Shown piece by piece: positions 1 to 3,098 of a stretch of 5,493 nucleotides of DNA (position 1 is the first letter of the stretch; every line of letters begins with the position of its first letter). Under the pieces are notes generated by a model. The model was not told the DNA's origin and made no database searches. It saw nothing but the letters and a program-made list of their open reading frames with translations. Location of the stretch: positions 1 to 5,493 of the forward strand of contig JAITKH010000332.1 in NCBI GenBank assembly GCA_031278535.1, read 5' to 3'. The DNA comes from Planctomycetota bacterium (GTDB lineage: Bacteria > Planctomycetota > SZUA-567). Made by a program: the position numbers and the translations under genes.

Positions 1-9
1 GGGAATCCC

Positions 10-48
10 GCTGTTTCGATTGCGAAACAGCTCTTATCACAATATCGT
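10..48 (+). promoter_or_regulatory. Candidate promoter overlapped by a palindromic operator-like site
   Basis: Bases 10-18 (GCTGTTTCG) and 23-31 (CGAAACAGC) form a perfect 9-bp inverted repeat around the 4-base centre ATTG. A sigma70-like pair overlaps it: TTGCGA at 20-25 and TATCGT at 43-48, spaced 17 bases, each matching 4 of 6 consensus positions. Transcription from it would start near 55 and reach the GTG at 94 after a leader of about 40 bases. A dyad over a -35 box is the usual geometry of a repressor operator, so autoregulation or a nearby regulator is a reasonable inference. The dyad could instead be the terminator stem of a gene ending left of the window, but no T run follows it. Confidence 0.35.
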
Positions 49-83
49 CTTTGCCGGCGGTTCCTTTCACAAGAAAACCCGGC

Positions 84-89
84 CGGAGG
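84..89 (+). promoter_or_regulatory. Ribosome binding site for the GTG start at 94
   Basis: CGGAGG lies 4 bases before the GTG at 94. The spacing is short but usable. The alternative in-frame ATG codons at 133 and 139 have no purine-rich motif upstream, only an AT-rich stretch at 119-128 that resembles a -10 box and would make a start at 133 nearly leaderless. The site therefore favours GTG 94. Confidence 0.45.
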
Positions 90-93
90 CGCC

Positions 94-1365
94 GTGAAGA
101 AATTCCGGCTTTCCGCCGATATATTATACAACATGACTATGGAAAAAGACAATCCTACTCCCGTCCTAGTCGGATTTGGCAATTCGCCGGCCGGTTTCGA
201 AGGCGCGGCCAACAGGCCGACTCTTCCGGCGGCACCTTTCGACTGGTCCGGCGCCATTCGCGATTTCTTTCTCATCGCCGTCATTTCACTCACGTTGTTG
301 CTGGCTTGGCATCCCGGCGTCGTCCTCCTGCCCTCCCCCCTGTTCCTGGGTTTGCCGGCCGCCGGAGGGAACCTGGCCTGGCGGGCGCCGCCGTCCGATC
401 CGAATATCCTTGCCGAGAGGAAACCGGCGCCGAAGCCGCTTGAGTGGCGCCTGGCGTCAAGCCAGCCCTCGCTGTGGCAAAGGCGGCGCGGTCCGATTCG
501 CGAAAATTCCGGCCAGGCCGGAGCGTTTTTTGAAAAACTTGAACCGCCCGTTTGGCGGCGCTTTTCCCGCAATCCATGGAATTGGCGGGATGATCGGACT
601 CCAAGAAACCACCGGATCGCCAATCCGGCCGAAAGGACTCCGGCACAGCGACCTGCAACCTCCTTCCATTCCGGTAACCCCGAGGTTTGGCCGGACTTGT
701 CCGCATCGAAAGAAGAAACGGCGCCGGGAGCAAATCTTTTCCCTTCCCTTGACCCACTTCCTTCCGTCTTTCCGGGAATTGAGGATCGGACCGGCGTCAT
801 CCCAACGCAAACGCCGGAATCGGCGACCGCACCGAGAAACCAGCCGGTTATCCCTCAATCGGAAACGTTCGCCGCCATCGATTGGCGGACCCACGAGATT
901 ACGGGGCCCATCCCCGGCGCATATCTCACCATCTATCCAAGGCTGCGATTCGTCGGCCTTTGCGTTCCCGGCCAGGGATATGTACGAAAGTACCAGCAGG
1001 TCGGCGTTCCCGCCGATCTGGTCAATCCCAAGCTGAACGCCCAGGACGGGCGCGTCCCCTATGGCCGGTATTACCTGGCCGAACGGCATCGCGACACTGA
1101 CGGTCCGCGCCTGTTTCTCAGTTGGCCATCGCCCGAGGACGCCCGGCGGATCGGATTGGACCCGGGACGCCTGGCACAGGTGGACAATGCCTGGCGGCAG
1201 CACCTTCTTCCGCCCCAGGACACCGCCGCCGGAGGCGGCGTGGGATTGAACGGCCTTCGGAATTGGGTGGAGACAACCGAAGGCGGATTCGCGTTGGAAG
1301 CGCCGCACATGGAAGAAATCTTCACCGCCCTCCCCGATGGCGCCTGGGTGTTGATAGAAAGATAG
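94..1365 (+). CDS. Membrane-anchored protein with a degenerate, probably inactive YkuD (L,D-transpeptidase-like) domain
   Basis: The 423-residue product has a short N-terminal region of about 55 residues, then one strong hydrophobic segment (about 58-72, FFLIAVISLTLLLAW, followed by a second apolar stretch 76-90). A proline-, arginine- and tryptophan-rich linker covers about 95-275, and a C-terminal domain about 276-423. The end of that domain follows the YkuD pattern: LSWPSPEDARRIG (342-354) matches the usual LSYPN..D segment, GVGLNGLRN (382-390) the I.IHG motif, and TEGGFAL (395-401) the T.GCIAL catalytic loop, followed by MEEIF and PDGAWVLI. In active members the IHG His and the GC Cys are catalytic. 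Here they are Asn386 and Gly398. The predicted topology puts the domain outside the cytoplasmic membrane. Active relatives cross-link peptidoglycan or attach proteins to it. I infer that this one is non-catalytic and may bind wall material or a partner. The GTG start is chosen for its upstream CGGAGG; ATG 133 would remove 13 residues and leave every domain intact. The family call rests on motif recognition, not a search. Confidence 0.72.
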   Translation: MKKFRLSADILYNMTMEKDNPTPVLVGFGNSPAGFEGAANRPTLPAAPFDWSGAIRDFFLIAVISLTLLLAWHPGVVLLPSPLFLGLPAAGGNLAWRAPPSDPNILAERKPAPKPLEWRLASSQPSLWQRRRGPIRENSGQAGAFFEKLEPPVWRRFSRNPWNWRDDRTPRNHRIANPAERTPAQRPATSFHSGNPEVWPDLSASKEETAPGANLFPSLDPLPSVFPGIEDRTGVIPTQTPESATAPRNQPVIPQSETFAAIDWRTHEITGPIPGAYLTIYPRLRFVGLCVPGQGYVRKYQQVGVPADLVNPKLNAQDGRVPYGRYYLAERHRDTDGPRLFLSWPSPEDARRIGLDPGRLAQVDNAWRQHLLPPQDTAAGGGVGLNGLRNWVETTEGGFALEAPHMEEIFTALPDGAWVLIER

Positions 1366-1373
1366 GGGGGGGG
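1365..1373 (+). repeat. G9 homopolymer at the stop codon of the pseudo-YkuD gene
   Basis: Nine consecutive G residues begin with the last base of the TAG stop codon. Length changes here would not alter the protein. They could affect a transcript end or simply mark a site prone to sequencing error. Confidence 0.85.
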
Positions 1374-1518
1374 CGGCGCAGTTTCGCAACCCAAAAACGT
1401 TTTCTCGGCAGATTTCGGATATGCTCATGGCGGAGTGGAATTGTGAAAACGGTCACTTTTAAGCGAAAATCATAATTTCAAGCCGCGGGGAGGATACATC
1501 CCATTCTGTGGGCTTTTA

Positions 1519-1552
1519 CATGAAAGCAAACGCCCCGCCGTTTGCTTTCATG
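1519..1552. terminator. Perfect 14-bp hairpin, possible terminator without a clear U tract
   Basis: CATGAAAGCAAACG (1519-1532) and CGTTTGCTTTCATG (1539-1552) are exact reverse complements around the 6-base loop CCCCGC. The stem is strong, but neither strand continues into a T run, so it is not a textbook intrinsic terminator. Its place downstream of the plus-strand gene and inside a convergent gap suits a transcript-end or RNA-stabilising structure. The first MITE's CTAG begins one base after the stem, so the insertion may have separated it from its original 3' flank. It could also be a protein-binding palindrome. Confidence 0.4.
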
Positions 1553-1553
1553 C

Positions 1554-1720
1554 CTAGTGGTCTGTAAAGTCTAAATCCTTACAAATTCTGAAGTCCGTTT
1601 GTTCCGGGATTGACCTCTGATGCCGGAGGGGAATTCACTCCCCCGAAGGCGGAAACCGGATGAACCGGGGGCGCTCCCCGTAAAGTCTCAAGCAAAGATT
1701 GAGACTTTACGGAACACTAG
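1554..1720. mobile_element. MITE-like non-autonomous element, copy 1
   Basis: The unit between the two CTAG sites is 161 bases if TA is the duplicated target (TA at 1555-1556 and 1718-1719). The left end reads CTAGTGGTCTGTAAAGTCT. The right end, reverse-complemented, reads CTAGTGTTCCGTAAAGTCT, so the element has imperfect terminal inverted repeats of about 27 bases. GTAAAGTCTCAA at 1680-1691 pairs exactly with TTGAGACTTTAC at 1699-1710 around a 7-base loop, making a 12-bp subterminal hairpin. There is no coding capacity for a transposase. CTAG boundaries with a TA duplication are the known target preference of IS630-family elements; some IS5-group elements also use CTAG. The family assignment is therefore inference. 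Compared with copy 2 it carries extra mismatches in its terminal repeats. Confidence 0.65.
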
Positions 1721-1883
1721 TGGTCTGTAAAGTCTCAATCCTTTCAAATTCTGAAATCCGTTTGTTCCGGGGTTGACCTCTGATGCCGGAGGGGAATTCA
1801 CTCCCCCGAAGGCGGAAACCGGATGAGCCGGGGGCGCTCCCCGTAAAGTCTCAAGCAAGGATTGAGACTTTACGGAACACTAG
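1717..1883. mobile_element. MITE-like non-autonomous element, copy 2, in direct tandem with copy 1
   Basis: This is the same 163-base period as copy 1, in the same orientation, sharing the single CTAG at 1717-1720 and ending at the CTAG at 1880-1883. By eye there are six substitutions between copies and no indels, about 96% identity. Its terminal repeats match each other over 25 of 27 positions. Three fold-back elements can be read: GGGGA/TCCCC at 1791-1806, CGGGG/CCCCG at 1829-1843 with loop GCGCT, and the 12-bp stem at 1843-1873. The right end lies 40 bases beyond the stop of the SPL-like gene, so the folded element may act as the 3' boundary of that transcript. Confidence 0.65.
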
Positions 1884-1923
1884 TTTCCAGGTTTCGCGTC
1901 GCGGCGTATGCATTCCCGCCCTG

Positions 1924-2883
1924 TCAGGTTTTCTTCGGAACAAAACCGGGATGATGGCCGGGATACGCCTCGCAGTTGCATCGGGTGTGTTGCCAATCAA
2001 AACCGAGAGCCTTCCAGACATCGGGCGTCTCCTCGCACAAGCCAAGGGAGCAAACCGGCCGGATGATATCGGCGGCTCGGCGGTACAACTCGACCCTGGT
2101 TTCGAAGGGATAGCGGGCCAAAGCGTATTTCCCCTTCATGGCCGGGGCCGGAACCAACGGTTTTCTGAGTTCCGGGGAAAGACAGGGATAAAGCCCTGGA
2201 TCGGCCCGAAGCGCCCCAAGCGTCACCCGCTCCGGCACAAGCCGTGCGACATCCCTGGCGATTTCGGCATAGTCATAGCCGAGTATCATCGGATCGATCC
2301 GGATTCGGATCCTCCAGCCGCCCTTTTTCAGCTCGGATGCGGCGGCAAGCCGGCTGTCCGTGCTGGCGGCGCCCTTTTCGTAATCCACTTGTGCCTCGCG
2401 GCAATTGACCGAAAAGGAGACGATGATGTTCCTGCAAGGCGCCCTTTCCAGGAGCGGCGCACACTCCTCGATCCCTCCCTTGGTCACAAGAAGCAGGGTA
2501 TGGGGCCGTCCCTTCGCCTCCGCCTCGATCCGGAACAGTTCGATCAACCCGCCCATGACGGGACGGAAGGATTCGAAGGAAAGACTGTCGGAAAGATTGC
2601 CGGCATTGGCGACATAGGTTTCAAGATTGTCTTTGGCGATCCATTCCCGCACTTCGGCCAACAGCGTTTCGGTATTGGTGGCGGCGCTGGATCGAGCGTT
2701 GTCATAATAGGGGTCTTTCAGATAACAATAGGAACACAGAGGGGCGAAGCCGCACCCTCTGGCGTGATCCAGGGCGAAAAAATTGGGGCAGATGGTCTCG
2801 ACCGGGGTGGTGCGCAGCAGTTCGACAAAGGGACGATCCGATTCTTCCAGGGCAACCGCTGATTCATTTTTTATGGCTGACAT
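1924..2883 (-). CDS. SPL-like family radical SAM protein with CX5CX2C cluster motif
   Basis: The 319-residue product is a probable cytoplasmic 4Fe-4S/S-adenosylmethionine enzyme. From ATG 2883 the N-terminal region leads into TICPNFFALDHARGC and the cluster motif C44-x5-C50-x2-C53 with Tyr54 and Leu55 (CSYCYL), as in SPL relatives, though most have CX3CX2C. Other SPL-like landmarks follow in order: NLSDSL (96-101), LLLVTKGG (130-137), VSFSVN (155-160), a STDSRLAAA segment (174-182), RIDPM (195-199), GALR (223-226) and KGKYALARYPFE (250-261). The tail has two cysteine pairs, C278/C283 and C302/C304 (CNC), preceding the last 15 residues. True spore photoproduct lyase uses a conserved Cys as hydrogen donor in a CTSD-type segment. 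Here the matching position appears to be Asn96, so ordinary SPL activity is doubtful and the substrate is unknown. The start was chosen for the GAGGAGG eight bases upstream; an in-frame ATG at 2916 lacks any such site. It lies downstream of mfd on the same strand. Confidence 0.82.
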   Translation of the reverse strand: MSAIKNESAVALEESDRPFVELLRTTPVETICPNFFALDHARGCGFAPLCSYCYLKDPYYDNARSSAATNTETLLAEVREWIAKDNLETYVANAGNLSDSLSFESFRPVMGGLIELFRIEAEAKGRPHTLLLVTKGGIEECAPLLERAPCRNIIVSFSVNCREAQVDYEKGAASTDSRLAAASELKKGGWRIRIRIDPMILGYDYAEIARDVARLVPERVTLGALRADPGLYPCLSPELRKPLVPAPAMKGKYALARYPFETRVELYRRAADIIRPVCSLGLCEETPDVWKALGFDWQHTRCNCEAYPGHHPGFVPKKT

Positions 2884-2891
2884 GCCGAATT

Positions 2892-2898
2892 CCTCCTC
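2892..2898 (-). promoter_or_regulatory. Strong ribosome binding site deciding the start at 2883
   Basis: On the minus strand GAGGAGG is followed by 8 bases and then ATG at 2883-2881. This near-perfect anti-16S match makes the upstream ATG at 2916, which has only an AT-rich leader, the less likely start. Confidence 0.8.
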
Positions 2899-2962
2899 GA
2901 TCCTCCCTCGTCTCATGAAAATCGCAAACCGACGCCTCCAGTGCCAAAATCATAACATAGTA

Positions 2963-2990
2963 ATAATACGGAATCAGTCGGAAAATTCAA
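2963..2990 (-). promoter_or_regulatory. Candidate sigma70-type promoter for the SPL-like radical SAM gene
   Basis: On the minus strand TTGAAT (2990-2985) and TATTAT (2968-2963) are 16 bases apart, inside an AT-rich island unlike the surrounding GC-rich sequence. A start near 2956 would give a leader of about 70 bases to the ATG at 2883. This suggests the gene can be transcribed independently of mfd. I found no convincing intrinsic terminator after the mfd stop at 3099, so read-through is also possible. Confidence 0.45.
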
Positions 2991-3098
2991 GAAGAGAAAA
3001 AGTGGACAATGGAAATTTTCATGGCTTTGGAAACCGCTGTCGTAATTTTCCGGGCCATTCGGGTTTTTCCTTCGCGCCCACAATATTAACCCCGCACG

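Larger units (their letters stand above)
1366..1923. other. Convergent intergenic region without a gene
   Basis: These 558 bases separate two genes that end toward each other. In order they hold most of a G9 tract, about 145 bases with no convincing coding sequence (the longest ATG frame, from 1421, has 13 codons and no ribosome binding site), a 14-bp hairpin at 1519-1552, two tandem MITE-like units at 1554-1883, and a 40-base spacer before the stop of the minus-strand gene. I see no tRNA, CRISPR or transposase gene. Removing both elements and keeping one TA restores a continuous site, GCCTAGTTTCC. Confidence 0.7.

Noticed and set aside
457..1428. Long minus-strand open frame (323 codons) opposite the pseudo-YkuD gene
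   Set aside because: No recognisable domain in the translation. The plus-strand frame has a membrane segment and ordered YkuD landmarks, so this is an antisense shadow in GC-rich DNA.
1421..1462. Small open frame of 13 codons after the pseudo-YkuD gene
   Set aside because: No ribosome binding site, no hydrophobic or other character, and a length expected by chance.
1558..1883. Tandem repeat read as a short CRISPR array
   Set aside because: There are only two 163-base units with inverted ends and no alternating short repeats and unique spacers.
1554..1883. Remnant of an insertion sequence with a broken transposase
   Set aside because: The interior of about 100 bases between the ends shows no transposase motif in any frame, and the two copies have the same length, as expected of a MITE rather than random decay.
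1783..2862. Plus-strand open frame (359 codons) beginning inside MITE copy 2
   Set aside because: It is antisense to the SPL-like radical SAM gene, has no domain of its own, and starts within a mobile element.
3020..3098. Intrinsic terminator after mfd
   Set aside because: Only weak pairings such as GGAAA/TTTCC with a 13-base loop are visible, with no stable stem followed by a T run on the minus strand.
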